Positions 23,353 to 36,390 of a stretch of 64,000 bases of DNA are shown piece after piece. Both the position numbers and the translations under genes were made by a program. Position 1 is the first letter of the stretch; each line of letters opens with the position of its first letter. The stretch is from Nectonema munidae (taxonomy: Eukaryota > Nematomorpha > Nectonematoida > Nectonematidae): assembly GCA_030549495.1 (NCBI GenBank), contig JAUIRK010000988.1, positions 62,001 through 126,000 of the forward strand, given 5' to 3'. Below the pieces are notes generated by a model. The model was not told where the DNA came from. It did no database searches and worked only from the letters and a program-made list of their open reading frames with translations.

Positions 23353-24598
23353 CATATCGTACAAAATTATAATGGGTTCAACATATCTTATCATGGAAGA
23401 GACGCTGGAAAAATATGCGAAAAATCGAAGGAAATTATCAAAATTTCTATATTTAATGGTTCCATCTTTTATTATCATACATTGTATTTCTTTTTATAAT
23501 TTTTATAAGGAAATTAATCATGAGAGGCCTGAATATAGACCACATCCTTTCATGAGGGTGCGTAAGAATAAATTTCCTTGGAGAGATGGAAATAAAACTT
23601 TGTTTCATCATCCATATTTCAATGCGCTTCCCGGTGGATATGAAGATCAATTATGAATGTCTAAATTGCTTTTCTGTTGCTTTAATCCTATATTTGATTG
23701 TTTATCTTGGATTTTTCATTGTTCTTTCAAATGATATTTAATTACGTAAAAATAAAGTTTTTAATTGTAATATTATAAAATTTATCACTTTTTTTTAGCT
23801 TTTTCTAAAATTTGTCACTTTTTTTTTGGGTTTCTTCGAGTGGTGACAAAATTTTTGGAAATTTTATAGGGTGATGTTAATATACGAGTTAAACAATTAA
23901 CCCACTTTTTTTAGATATAAGTTTTCTCATGTGTAGATTTCCGTCATTGTAGCAGTTTTAACATCGCACAACGAAACCTCGAAATATTTATTAAAACTGG
24001 CGTATCTAGAACTTCTTTATCAAAGGTGGATTGAGGGCATTAAGCTTAATTATTAATTGAGGCTCTAAGCAATTCGGTCTCTTGACAATATCAATATATT
24101 CAAAGACTCAATTACCCCTTCTTGATACCCTAGCGCTGGAGATTTATAAAAGTTTCTGTTAGTATCCTTATTCACTTTGAGGTGCACATCCTTAAAAATT
24201 TTTAGGGCGCGGGGGCTAACTTTTTATAATTTATAAAAGAATTTTTGTCAAATGAAGACCATCATTATTACCCATTACACTTGCACCGTAAGCTCTGAGT
24301 CATACCATAACTACACTAATTTTATAAAGTCAAATTACCTTGTTTGAAAAATTTGATTGCAGCATTAGCTTTTAACTTAACGGTTTACAAGCTGGTGTTC
24401 GCGCTTCTCTAGACGATGAGGAGAAGGGGCCGATCTTTGCCAATAAGTCGCATTTAAAAGAATAAATAACTTAGTCTTTGAATTAAGTACCACTTTTTTT
24501 ATATTACTTATCAGACCTAATTTTACAGATGTGCATTCTTCAATGGCTTTAAAATTGAAATATGGGGACTCGTATTTGAAATTTTGTTGTACTGCATT
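23353..24598 (+). repeat. Block A copy 2 (COX6A block)
   Basis: Second COX6A block. It follows the LINE 3' end directly, with no splice-acceptor-like sequence at the join (aaaatc then catatcgtac). It shares the copy 2-4 variants and has its own C near 24285 (cttgcaccgt instead of cttgtaccgt). Confidence 0.85.
23372..23656 (+). CDS. COX6A: COX6A copy 2, behind a LINE
   Basis: The 94 codons are identical in protein to copy 1. Upstream sequence is the LINE 3' UTR, not an intron. The exon has therefore lost its own acceptor and any presequence exon, and would need either read-through from the LINE or the local ATG to be expressed. Its AATAAA signal is kept. It is probably a non-functional or chimeric duplicate, but it shows no coding decay, as expected if the duplication is recent. 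Confidence 0.7.
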   Translation: MGSTYLIMEETLEKYAKNRRKLSKFLYLMVPSFIIIHCISFYNFYKEINHERPEYRPHPFMRVRKNKFPWRDGNKTLFHHPYFNALPGGYEDQL

Positions 24599-24831
24599 AC
24601 CTTTTTAAACTTCTAAACTAACAAAATGGCGAATTTGTTCAACTCGAAGTTTATTTGAAGATAAGCTCATCAACTCAATTACTAACACTATTTTCCTGCC
24701 AACCCCCTTCCTGAAGTTATCCTCTCTATTTCAGGCTCTTATTCTCTTCTTTTTTTTACTTTATATCTCATCACCACAACTTTCCCAAACCTCATACACA
24801 CCCCTCATCACACCATCTTTCCACTTTCGCC

Positions 24832-25941
24832 ATGAATCCGCAAACTAAACGCATAAGACAAGATGATACATCACCCCTTACATCCTCCCAAGTTATCTCC
24901 GACCTTTTCGATAGATTTATTTCCAACATTACACTTCCTGCGGAACATCTAATCAGCTTCCACAAATTAAAAACCGAAGTTTTGCTTACACACTCCGATA
25001 AGATCGAAAAGCTAACCAACTTTCTGCATTCTCACTCTTCACATACAAACCCCCCACCTACAAAAACTTACTCACAAACAACCACCACTACATCGCCCTC
25101 ATTCCCTACATCCACTATTTCCAATACCCCACAATCAAATTCCTCCGTCATCACAACTCAACCACTTCACTCACTACCCAAACAGAAAAAACTCCTAGAC
25201 CCAAAACTCTCAATAATGATCTCACCAACTACTCCCTCTGAAAACAGATCTCAAAAAGCTTCTTTCAAAAAAGATATTATAAAGAATATGGACACAAGCA
25301 CTCAACCAATAGTAATAAAAAATACCCGAAGCTCCTCCTCTGGATCCCTCCTTTTTCAATTTGAGAATAATCATCAGAAAAACTTGGCCATCAACTCACT
25401 ATCGAAAAAAGGCATCACCGCCAAAGAAATTCCACCCATCCTCCCTCGTTTTGTTCTCTCTGGCATTCCTGCAGACCTCCCCATAGAAGACATTCCCACA
25501 CAATTCACTCAAGAAAACTGCTTCCTTAAAGACCTAGGAACAATCACGTCAGCAAGACAACTAGGAAAAAAGGGCCTTTACTCATACACCATAACTTTCG
25601 AAACATCCACCAACACTCTTTTCAAACACTTCTGTGAAAATCCTAAAATTATTATCCTCCACCCTAAAATTTTCAAACCACGGCTCTCTCAATGCGCAAA
25701 CTGCCTGAAATTCAATCACTCCACTTCAAAATGCAAAGCAGTATCCCCACATTGTAATCACTGCGGAGACAGAGGGCACTCGATTGAGTCATGCATTTTT
25801 GCCAAAGATCCCTCTAAAATCTCTTGCTCCAACTGTCACCAAAAACACTCTTCCACTTCCGACACATGCCCTCACCGCATACAACATATAAAAAACATGC
25901 ATGACTTACACTCTAACATAATCAAAAATTTCATATGCTGA
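24832..25941 (+). CDS. LINE ORF1, gag-like protein (copy 2)
   Basis: A 369-aa product identical to copy 1 in protein, with the same three C-terminal Cys/His knuckles and the same seven-base overlap (25935-25941) with ORF2. Confidence 0.86.
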   Translation: MNPQTKRIRQDDTSPLTSSQVISDLFDRFISNITLPAEHLISFHKLKTEVLLTHSDKIEKLTNFLHSHSSHTNPPPTKTYSQTTTTTSPSFPTSTISNTPQSNSSVITTQPLHSLPKQKKLLDPKLSIMISPTTPSENRSQKASFKKDIIKNMDTSTQPIVIKNTRSSSSGSLLFQFENNHQKNLAINSLSKKGITAKEIPPILPRFVLSGIPADLPIEDIPTQFTQENCFLKDLGTITSARQLGKKGLYSYTITFETSTNTLFKHFCENPKIIILHPKIFKPRLSQCANCLKFNHSTSKCKAVSPHCNHCGDRGHSIESCIFAKDPSKISCSNCHQKHSSTSDTCPHRIQHIKNMHDLHSNIIKNFIC

Positions 25942-28900
25942 ACTTCCTACACATAAACACTAATCACTCATCCACCAGCTGGGCAAACCTCACGAACATA
26001 CTACACAGCTCCATTCACGATATAATTTCAATCAACGAGCCATACGCACTCAATCTCTCTCTACCCTCCATTCCCAGCACATATTCCTCTCTCTACATAT
26101 TCACCACCCACCTACTACTCCGCTTGCATTTTACTAAAATCATCACTCATTTTTACGTTCCTCAAGCAATTTTCCTCACAACAATACGCTTTTGCGATAA
26201 TTTTTTCATCCAACACTCCCCTCCTTTTTTGCTCTTACTATTCCCCACCCTCCAATACAAAAGCTTTCACTGACGCCTTCACTTTCGATCTCAACCGCGC
26301 CAAAGCGCACATATTAACAATTTCCAAATCTTTTTACCTCATCATTTGCACCGACTGCAACGCGCGATCCTTCCTTTGGGACCAAAAAGAAAACTTACGC
26401 GGCATCGAGGCGACATCCTTCATCGCCCAACACAATCTACACATTTGCGACAACACAACAGAGCCAACCTTCCTGAGAATTATAAACAACATTGTCACCT
26501 CATCACATATTGACATAACTCTCTCTTCAGCAAACACGTACGATCTCATCTCAAACTGGGCCATCTCCGATCAACCCTCCGCATCTGATCATCACTACAT
26601 CACTTTTCAACTCAACATCAACGCGAAAGCACACACACGCACCCCCACGAAATCTCCAAAATACACACACTGGAACACCTTCCTCCGTACTCTATACACC
26701 AATTTACCGCACTGCACACCCGCACTTCACTCAACTACTACCACAGAAGAAGCCGCTCGCAACATAAACAACGCTCTAACTACTTCGATAAACTCGTCCA
26801 CCCCTTCAAAGCCCTATCCCCAAAGAAAAAATGCTTATTTTTGGACACCAGCCCTGAGCCAACAAAAGAAAACACTACGCCGGGCCCTCAAAAACTTGAG
26901 GAAAAACCCCTCACCCTTGAACATCACATTTTACACACACACTCGACAACTCTACCTCAGCTCAATAAAAACTGCAAAGCGAAATGCATGGATTAGTTTT
27001 ACCTCATCCACATCATCCAATCCATGGTCCACCATCAACAAAATCATCAAGTCAAAAAAGCCTACAGCCGATTTCCACAAACTACTTCCAGACCCAAACG
27101 CCGATTCAATTCAAATAAATCCACCTTTTCTCTCTTCCTTTTTTTCCTGCCGACAACCCCCTCTCTGATGATCCATATCAAGCCGCATTACGCTCCTCCT
27201 CACTCACACTCACAACATCGCTAACCATCCATCACTTCCCAGCCATAACATCATCTGAACTCTCACACGCAGTAAACTCGCTCCGACCCAGCTCAGCCAC
27301 AAGCCTCGATTTAATCTCCACAAATCACATTAAAAAGTCAATCCATCTCTTAGAAAAACACTTAATCAACATATACAACGCTTGCATAACCCTCTCCTTT
27401 TTTCCTTCATTATGGAAAATAGGAAAAGTTATTTTTTTACCAAAACCCCACAAAGATCTATCAGAACTCAAAAACTGGAGACCCATTACCATTCTTCCCG
27501 TCCTCGGCAAAATCCTAGAAAAAATCCTTCGAAGAAGGCTCGTCCACTACATTACTCAAAACAACCTCATCCATCCCTCCCAGTTTGCCTATCTTCCTCA
27601 TCGAAACACCGAGTCAGCCTTATCAAAACTAACTGAACACCTTCAACACTCCATCACATCCCACAAAACCGCTACAGTCCTATTTCTAGACATTGATAAT
27701 GCATTTAACAGCGCCTGGCACCCCGCAATCCTTCTGAACATGCATCTCAAAAAATATCCACCCTACATGATTAAATTCATACACAACTATCTAAAAAATC
27801 GAGCTTTAGTTTTTCGCGAAAAATCAACACGTGCAGTTCACTTGCTATCACTCTCTACCCCTCAAGGAGGATGCCTCTCCGACATTCTCTGGCTTATCTT
27901 GATAAACCCTCTTCTCGACATCCTCGACTCAAACGCACACTTCTCACAATGCTTCTCAGATGACCTGCTATTTTCCTTTTCCTCGAACACACAACCCGAA
28001 AACATTCAGCGCATCTCATCCCTTTTCAACGCTTTAAACTTCACCGCTAATTCACTCAAAATCACCTTTAACACATCCAAAACCACACTAATGCATTTTA
28101 CGCGCAAACATTCTCCGCATCTACCCCTACGCATCAACAACACAACTCTCATACAACCCGCAAGAACCACTAAATACTTGGGTCTCACCTTTCAAACCAA
28201 TTTGAAATGGTCTACACACTTCAAAAACATTTACACAAAACTCACCAAGACCTTATTTCAATTAAGAGCAGCCATTTCATACAAATGGGGCCTCAGTATC
28301 CACCACTCTCTTTTTATTTACAAATCACTCATACTTCCATCACTTCAATATGGCATTCTATCCTGGGGGTCATCACTCGATCATCCCACAACCCTGACTT
28401 TTCTTTTTTAAAATCCATCGCCTTAGTCTTTTAACAATTTCAAAAGCTTTCCGCACAACTTCCACTTCTTCTTTAGAGTTCATGTTAAAATGCCCGCCCC
28501 TTCTCATTCATTTGAAAAGCACACTCATCAAACATTACGTCAAGATATACAAATCCTTACTACCTCCCTCTTCAGCCTCCATACTCCACCTACCCTCCAA
28601 CGCCATACACCCATACACAATCCTTCTCCATAAAGCACTCCCACACCTGCAAAAATACCTCGTACACCAAAAAGTTCATCCAGCCACACTAACACACCCA
28701 TCGTCATCTCTTCCATACAACATCACAATTTATCCCAATAAGGACACCGCAATTACCCACATAAAAGAGATCAGACAACTCTCAAACCTCTCTACACTCA
28801 GAATTTTCACAGATGCAGCCAAATCAATAAACAGATGCGCTTTCGCATACGCTCTCCACGCAGGCGACTCTCTAATTCCCTTCCATTCCTCAAATTCTCC

Positions 28901-29681
28901 ATTAAACCACTTGACCACGACATATGATGCTGAATGCACAGCTTTAATCGCCTCCTGCTATCACATTACCCATAACATTCACCTGTTCAAACAGTTCACC
29001 CACATCCATTTCTACACAGACTCACAGAAAATTACACGTGACCTATATCTTCACAGAAACATTCCTTTCCACACCTCAATCCTATTCTCAAAACTGCGTT
29101 CTCTCTCTTCTCTTTTCACGATTTCTATTCTCTGGTGCCCTGCTCATTCCAACATACAAGAAAACATACGCGTAGATTTGCTCGCTAAACAAGCCCTTTC
29201 CAAAACACACACACCACACCTAACTTCCATAAACCCCGACGTTCTCACTCAAAACCTCACCATACACACATTTAATCAATGGCAACAGATTATCACCAAG
29301 TCCTCCAACACCACGCTCTCAGATATACCGGATATAAAAGCAATTCATCAAACTTGGGCCATCAACAATTTCACCCCATCGCGATCCATAATAAGATGGT
29401 TTTCAGGTCACTGCCCCTGTAAATCATATCTATATCACATCAAACTCACCGACAATCAAACCTGCCGTTTCTGCAACGACCCTTTAGAAACACCTTATCA
29501 TCTATTATTCATATGCCCTTTTTTCATCTCCTATCGACACACAATGATAAACTCGTGCATCAAAACTCTAGGCCACTTTCCAACCAACTTCAGCCAAATC
29601 CTCTTCCACCCCAATTTATTAAACGCACTATCTTCTTCGATTAAAACCATAGAACCCATCCTACTAACGCATCCTCATTAA
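25935..29681 (+). pseudogene. LINE ORF2 (copy 2, frame-shifted)
   Basis: Domain order as in copy 1. It carries the shared endonuclease shift and two copy-specific extra T bases, in a T run at 27139-27145 and another at 28404-28409. These split the RT into pieces, with open frames up to 27168, 27740-28411 and 28482-29681. Unlike copy 1, the C run and A run before the RT have the shorter length, so the endonuclease C-terminus is in frame with the RT start. All copy-specific shifts are in homopolymers. Confidence 0.85.
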
Positions 29682-29872
29682 GCACACTTAGTTTCTTTTA
29701 CTTATATTTTAGAAATCTCTCACTTTATTTTCCATCCCCCTTGCCAAGCTTAAACCGTCTTCAAGCTTTCAACAACGCTCTCGAACGATCTTCAACTAAT
29801 CTTTAACAAGCAGTTTGCAAGCATATCAATTGATTTTGGAAAGTGCTTTGACATCCTTACCAATCCAAAATC

Positions 29873-31117
29873 CATATCGTACAAAATTATAATGGGTTCA
29901 ACATATCTTATCATGGAAGAGACGCTGGAAAAATATGCGAAAAATCGAAGGAAATTATTAAAATTTCTATATTTAATGGTTCCATCTTTTATTATCATAC
30001 ATTGTATTTCTTTTTATAATTTTTATAAGGAAATTAATCATGAGAGGCCTGAATATAGACCACATCCTTTCATGAGGGTGCGTAAGAATAAATTTCCTTG
30101 GAGAGATGGAAATAAAACTTTGTTTCATCATCCATATTTCAATGCGCTTCCCGGTGGATATGAAGATCAATTATGAATGTCTAAATTGCTTTTCTGTTGC
30201 TTTAATCCTATATTTGATTGTTTATCTTGGATTTTTCATTGTTCTTTCAAATGATATTTAATTACGTAAAAATAAAGTTTTTAATTGTAATATTATAAAA
30301 TTTATCACTTTTTTTTAGCTTTTTCTAAAATTTGTCACTTTTTTGGGTTTCTTCGAGTGGTGACAAAATTTTTGGAAATTTTATAGGGTGATGTTAATAT
30401 ACGAGTTAAACAATTAACCCACTTTTTTTTAGATATAAGTTTTCTCATGTGTAGATTTCCGTCATTGTAGCAGTTTTAACATCGCACAACGAAACCTCGA
30501 AATATTTATTAAAACTGGCGTATCTAGAACTTCTTTATCAAAGGTGGATTGAGGGCATTAAGCTTAATTATTAATTGAGGCTCTAAGCAATTCGGTCTCT
30601 TGACAATATCAATATATTCAAAGACTCAATTACCCCTTCTTGATACCCTAGCGCTGGAGATTTATAAAAGTTTCTGTTAGTATCCTTATTCACTTTGAGG
30701 TGCACATCCTTAAAAATTTTTAGGGCGCGGGGGCTAACTTTTTATAATTTATAAAAGAATTTTTGTCAAATGAAGACCATCATTATTACCCATTACACTT
30801 GTACCGTAAGCTCTGAGTCATACCATAACTACACTAATTTTATAAAGTCAAATTACCTTGTTTGAAAAATTTGATTGCAGCATTAGCTTTTAACTTAACG
30901 GTTTACAAGCTGGTGTTCGCGCTTCTCTAGACGATGAGGAGAAGGGGCCGATCTTTGCCAATAAGTCGCATTTAAAAGAATAAATAACTTAGTCTTTGAA
31001 TTAAGTACCACTTTTTTTTATATTACTTATCAGACCTAATTTTACAGATGTGCATTCTTCAATGGCTTTAAAATTGAAATATGGGGACTCGTATTTGAAA
31101 TTTTGTTGTACTGCATT
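29873..31117 (+). repeat. Block A copy 3 (COX6A block)
   Basis: Third COX6A block, again joined directly to a LINE 3' end, with the copy 2-4 variants. A single extra A marks its border with the next LINE (gcattaacc instead of gcattacc). Confidence 0.85.
29892..30176 (+). CDS. COX6A: COX6A copy 3, behind a LINE
   Basis: 94 codons, one amino-acid change from the other copies (Ser23 to Leu, just before the membrane helix). Context is as for copy 2, with no acceptor or presequence exon. The private substitution shows that the copies are distinct sequences and not the same reads assembled repeatedly. Confidence 0.7.
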   Translation: MGSTYLIMEETLEKYAKNRRKLLKFLYLMVPSFIIIHCISFYNFYKEINHERPEYRPHPFMRVRKNKFPWRDGNKTLFHHPYFNALPGGYEDQL

Positions 31118-31351
31118 AACCTTTTTAAACTTCTAAACTAACAAAATGGCGAATTTGTTCAACTCGAAGTTTATTTGAAGATAAGCTCATCAACTCAATT
31201 ACTAACACTATTTTCCTGCCAACCCCCTTCCTGAAGTTATCCTCTCTATTTCAGGCTCTTATTCTCTTCTTTTTTTTACTTTATATCTCATCACCACAAC
31301 TTTCCCAAACCTCATACACACCCCTCATCACACCATCTTTCCACTTTCGCC

Positions 31352-32461
31352 ATGAATCCGCAAACTAAACGCATAAGACAAGATGATACATCACCCCTTA
31401 CATCCTCCCAAGTTATCTCCGACCTTTTCGATAGATTTATTTCCAACATTACACTTCCTGCGGAACATCTAATCAGCTTCCACAAATTAAAAACCGAAGT
31501 TTTGCTTACACACTCCGATAAGATCGAAAAGCTAACCAACTTTCTGCATTCTCACTCTTCACATACAAACCCCCCACCTACAAAAACTTACTCACAAACA
31601 ACCACCACTACATCGCCCTCATTCCCTACATCCACTATTTCCAATACCCCACAATCAAATTCCTCCGTCATCACAACTCAACCACTTCACTCACTACCCA
31701 AACAGAAAAAACTCCTAGACCCAAAACTCTCAATAATGATCTCACCAACTACTCCCTCTGAAAACAGATCTCAAAAAGCTTCTTTCAAAAAAGATATTAT
31801 AAAGAATATGGACACAAGCACTCAACCAATAGTAATAAAAAATACCCGAAGGTCCTCCTCTGGATCCCTCCTTTTTCAATTTGAGAATAATCATCAGAAA
31901 AACTTGGCCATCAACTCACTATCGAAAAAGGGCATCACCGCCAAAGAAATTCCACCCATTCTCCCTCGTTTTGTTCTCTCTGGCATTCCTGCAGACCTCC
32001 CCATAGAAGACATTCCCACACAATTCACTCAAGAAAACTGCTTCCTTAAAGACCTAGGAACAATCACGTCAGCAAGACAACTAGGAAAAAAGGGCCTTTA
32101 CTCATACACCATAACTTTCGAAACATCCACCAACACTCTTTTCAAACACTTCTGTGAAAATCCTAAAATTATTATCCTCCACCCTAAAATTTTCAAACCA
32201 CGGCTCTCTCAATGCGCAAACTGCCTGAAATTCAATCACTCCACTTCAAAATGCAAAGCAGTATCCCCACATTGTAATCACTGCGGAGACAGAGGGCACT
32301 CGATTGAGTCATGCATTTTTGCCAAAGATCCCTCTAAAATCTCTTGCTCCAACTGTCACCAAAAACACTCTTCCACTTCCGACACATGCCCTCACCGCAT
32401 ACAACATATAAAAAACATGCATGACTTACACTCTAACATAATCAAAAATTTCATATGCTGA
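31352..32461 (+). CDS. LINE ORF1, gag-like protein (copy 3)
   Basis: 369 aa with a Ser-to-Arg change in the NTRSSSSGS stretch; zinc knuckles are unchanged. It overlaps ORF2 at 32455-32461. Confidence 0.86.
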   Translation: MNPQTKRIRQDDTSPLTSSQVISDLFDRFISNITLPAEHLISFHKLKTEVLLTHSDKIEKLTNFLHSHSSHTNPPPTKTYSQTTTTTSPSFPTSTISNTPQSNSSVITTQPLHSLPKQKKLLDPKLSIMISPTTPSENRSQKASFKKDIIKNMDTSTQPIVIKNTRRSSSGSLLFQFENNHQKNLAINSLSKKGITAKEIPPILPRFVLSGIPADLPIEDIPTQFTQENCFLKDLGTITSARQLGKKGLYSYTITFETSTNTLFKHFCENPKIIILHPKIFKPRLSQCANCLKFNHSTSKCKAVSPHCNHCGDRGHSIESCIFAKDPSKISCSNCHQKHSSTSDTCPHRIQHIKNMHDLHSNIIKNFIC

Positions 32462-35400
32462 ACTTCCTACACATAAACACTAATCACTCATCCACCAGCT
32501 GGGCAAACCTCACGAACATACTACACAGCTCCATTCACGATATAATTTCAATCAACGAGCCATACGCACTCAATCTCTCTCTACCCTCCATTCCCAGCAC
32601 ATATTCCTCTCTCTACATATTCACCACCCACCTACTACTCCGCTTGCATTTTACTAAAATCATCACTCATTTTTACGTTCCTCAAGCAATTTTCCTCACA
32701 ACAATACGCTTTTGCGATAATTTTTTCATCCAACACTCCCCTCCTTTTTTGCTCTTACTATTCCCCACCCTCCAATACAAAAGCTTTCACTGACGCCTTC
32801 ACTTTCGATCTCAACCGCGCCAAAGCGCACATATTAACAATTTCCAAATCTTTTTACCTCATCATTTGCACCGACTGCAACGCGCGATCCTTCCTTTGGG
32901 ACCAAAAAGAAAACTTACGCGGCATCGAGGCGACATCCTTCATCGCCCAACACAATCTACACATTTGCGACAACACAACAGAGCCAACCTTCCTGAGAAT
33001 TATAAACAACATTGTCACCTCATCACATATTGACATAACTCTCTCTTCAGCAAACACGTACGATCTCATCTCAAACTGGGCCATCTCCGATCAACCCTCC
33101 GCATCTGATCATCACTACATCACTTTTCAACTCAACATCAACGCGAAAGCACACACACGCACCCCCACGAAATCTCCAAAATACACACACTGGAACACCT
33201 TCCTCCGTACTCTATACACCAATTTACCGCACTGCACACCCGCACTTCACTCAACTACTACCACAGAAGAAGCCGCTCGCAACATAAACAACGCTCTAAC
33301 TACTTCGATAAACTCGTCCACCCCTTCAAAGCCCTATCCCCAAAGAAAAAATGCTTATTTTTGGACACCAGCCCTGAGCCAACAAAAGAAAACACTACGC
33401 CGGGCCCTCAAAAACTTGAGGAAAAACCCCTCACCCTTGAACATCACATTTTACACACACACTCGACAACTCTACCTCAGCTCAATAAAAACTGCAAAGC
33501 GAAATGCATGGATTAGTTTTACCTCATCCACATCATCCAATCCATGGTCCACCATCAACAAAATCATCAAGTCAAAAAAGCCTACAGCCGATTTCCACAA
33601 ACTACTTCCAGACCCAAACGCCGATTCAATTCAAATAAATCCACCTTTTCTCTCTTCCTTTTTTCCTGCCGACAACCCCCTCTCTGATGATCCATATCAA
33701 GCCGCATTACGCTCCTCCTCACTCACACTCACAACATCGCTAACCATCCATCACTTCCCAGCCATAACATCATCTGAACTCTCACACGCAGTAAACTCGC
33801 TCCGACCCAGCTCAGCCACAAGCCTCGATTTAATCTCCACAAATCACATTAAAAAGTCAATCCATCTCTTAGAAAAACACTTAATCAACATATACAACGC
33901 TTGCATAACCCTCTCCTTTTTTCCTTCATTATGGAAAATAGGAAAAGTTATTTTTTTACCAAAACCCCACAAAGATCTATCAGAACTCAAAAACTGGAGA
34001 CCCATTACCATTCTTCCCGTCCTCGGCAAAATCCTAGAAAAAATCCTTCGAAGAAGGCTCGTCCACTACATTACTCAAAACAACCTCATCCATCCCTCCC
34101 AGTTTGCCTATCTTCCTCATCGAAACACCGAGTCAGCCTTATCAAAACTAACTGAACACCTTCAACACTCCATCACATCCCACAAAACCGCTACAGTCCT
34201 ATTTCTAGACATTGATAATGCATTTAACAGCGCCTGGCACCCCGCAATCCTTCTGAACATGCATCTCAAAAAATATCCACCCTACATGATTAAATTCATA
34301 CACAACTATCTAAAAAATCGAGCTTTAGTTTTTCGCGAAAAATCAACACGTGCAGTTCACTTGCTATCACTCTCTACCCCTCAAGGAGGATGCCTCTCCG
34401 ACATTCTCTGGCTTATCTTGATAAACCCTCTTCTCGACATCCTCGACTCAAACGCACACTTCTCACAATGCTTCTCAGATGACCTGCTATTTTCCTTTTC
34501 CTCGAACACACAACCCGAAAACATTCAGCGCATCTCATCCCTTTTCAACGCTTTAAACTTCACCGCTAATTCACTCAAAATCACCTTTAACACATCCAAA
34601 ACCACACTAATGCATTTTACGCGCAAACATTCTCCGCATCTACCCCTACGCATCAACAACACAACTCTCATACAACCCGCAAGAACCACTAAATACTTGG
34701 GTCTCACCTTTCAAACCAATTTGAAATGGTCTACACACTTCAAAAACATTTACACAAAACTCACCAAGACCTTATTTCAATTAAGAGCAGCCATTTCATA
34801 CAAATGGGGCCTCAGTATCCCCCACTCTCTTTTTATTTACAAATCACTCATACTTCCATCACTTCAATATGGCATTCTATCCTGGGGGTCATCACTCGAT
34901 CATCCCACAACCCTGACTTTTCTTTTTAAAATCCATCGCCTTAGTCTTTTAACAATTTCAAAAGCTTTCCGCACAACTTCCACTTCTTCTTTAGAGTTCA
35001 TGTTAAAATGCCCGCCCCTTCTCATTCATTTGAAAAGCACACTCATCAAACATTACGTCAAGATATACAAATCCTTACTACCTCCCTCTTCAGCCTCCAT
35101 ACTCCACCTACCCTCCAACGCCATACACCCATACACAATCCTTCTCCATAAAGCACTCCCACACCTGCAAAAATACCTCGTACACCAAAAAGTTCATCCA
35201 GCCACACTAACACACCCATCGTCATCTCTTCCATACAACATCACAATTTATCCCAATAAGGACACCGCAATTACCCACATAAAAGAGATCAGACAACTCT
35301 CAAACCTCTCTACACTCAGAATTTTCACAGATGCAGCCAAATCAATAAACAGATGCGCTTTCGCATACGCTCTCCACGCAGGCGACTCTCTAATTCCCTT

Positions 35401-36199
35401 CCATTCCTCAAATTCTCCATTAAACCACTTGACCACGACATATGATGCTGAATGCACAGCTTTAATCGCCTCCTGCTATCACATTACCCATAACATTCAC
35501 CTGTTCAAACAGTTCACCCACATCCATTTCTACACAGACTCACAGAAAATTACACGTGACCTATATCTTCACAGAAACATTCCTTTCCACACCTCAATCC
35601 TATTCTCAAAACTGCGTTCTCTCTCTTCTCTTTTCACGATTTCTATTCTCTGGTGCCCTGCTCATTCCAACATACAAGAAAACATACGCGTAGATTTGCT
35701 CGCTAAACAAGCCCTTTCCAAAACACACACACCACACCTAACTTCCATAAACCCCGACGTTCTCACTCAAAACCTCACCATACACACATTTAATCAATGG
35801 CAACAGATTATCACCAAGTCCTCCAACACCACGCTCTCAGATATACCGGATATAAAAGCAATTCACCAAACTTGGGCCATCAACAATTTCACCCCATCGC
35901 GATCCATAATAAGATGGTTTTCAGGTCACTGCCCCTGTAAATCATATCTATATCACATCAAACTCACCGACAATCAAACCTGCCGTTTCTGCAACGACCC
36001 TTTAGAAACACCTTATCATCTATTATTCATATGCCCTTTTTTCATCTCCTATCGACACACAATGATAAACTCGTGCATCAAAACTCTAGGCCACTTTCCA
36101 ACCAACTTCAGCCAAATCCTCTTCCACCCCAATTTATTAAACGCACTATCTTCTTCGATTAAAACCATAGAACCCATCCTACTAACGCATCCTCATTAA
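32455..36199 (+). pseudogene. LINE ORF2 (copy 3, single shared frameshift)
   Basis: After the shared shift near 32610-32622 the frame stays open to 36199. It covers the rest of the endonuclease (TDCNARSFLWDQ, SDHHYITF), RT with FSDD, RNase H and the CCHC finger. One private change in the post-RT block turns LSIHHS into LSIPHS. A 1-nt change in length upstream (about 3745 nt against a multiple of three) is the only obstacle to a protein of about 1248 aa, so the element may be active if that shift is an error or if another copy supplies the endonuclease. Confidence 0.85.
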
Positions 36200-36390
36200 G
36201 CACACTTAGTTTCTTTTACTTATATTTTAGAAATCTCTCACTTTATTTTCCATCCCCCTTGCCAAGCTTAAACCGTCTTCAAGCTTTCAACAACGCTCTC
36301 GAACGATCTTCAACTAATCTTTAACAAGCAGTTTGCAAGCATATCAATTGATTTTGGAAAGTGCTTTGACATCCTTACCAATCCAAAATC

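Larger units (their letters stand above)
24599..29872 (+). mobile_element. Full-length LINE, array copy 2
   Basis: Same structure and same endpoints as copy 1, 5274 bp. It differs by a handful of single-base changes and homopolymer-length changes. The endonuclease frameshift of copy 1 is present at the same place, so copies 1 and 2 descend from one already defective element. Confidence 0.88.
31118..36390 (+). mobile_element. Full-length LINE, array copy 3 (least damaged)
   Basis: 5273 bp with the same ends as copies 1 and 2. It lacks the homopolymer shifts of the other two copies and retains only the shared endonuclease shift, making it the best reference copy of the family in this window. 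Confidence 0.88.
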
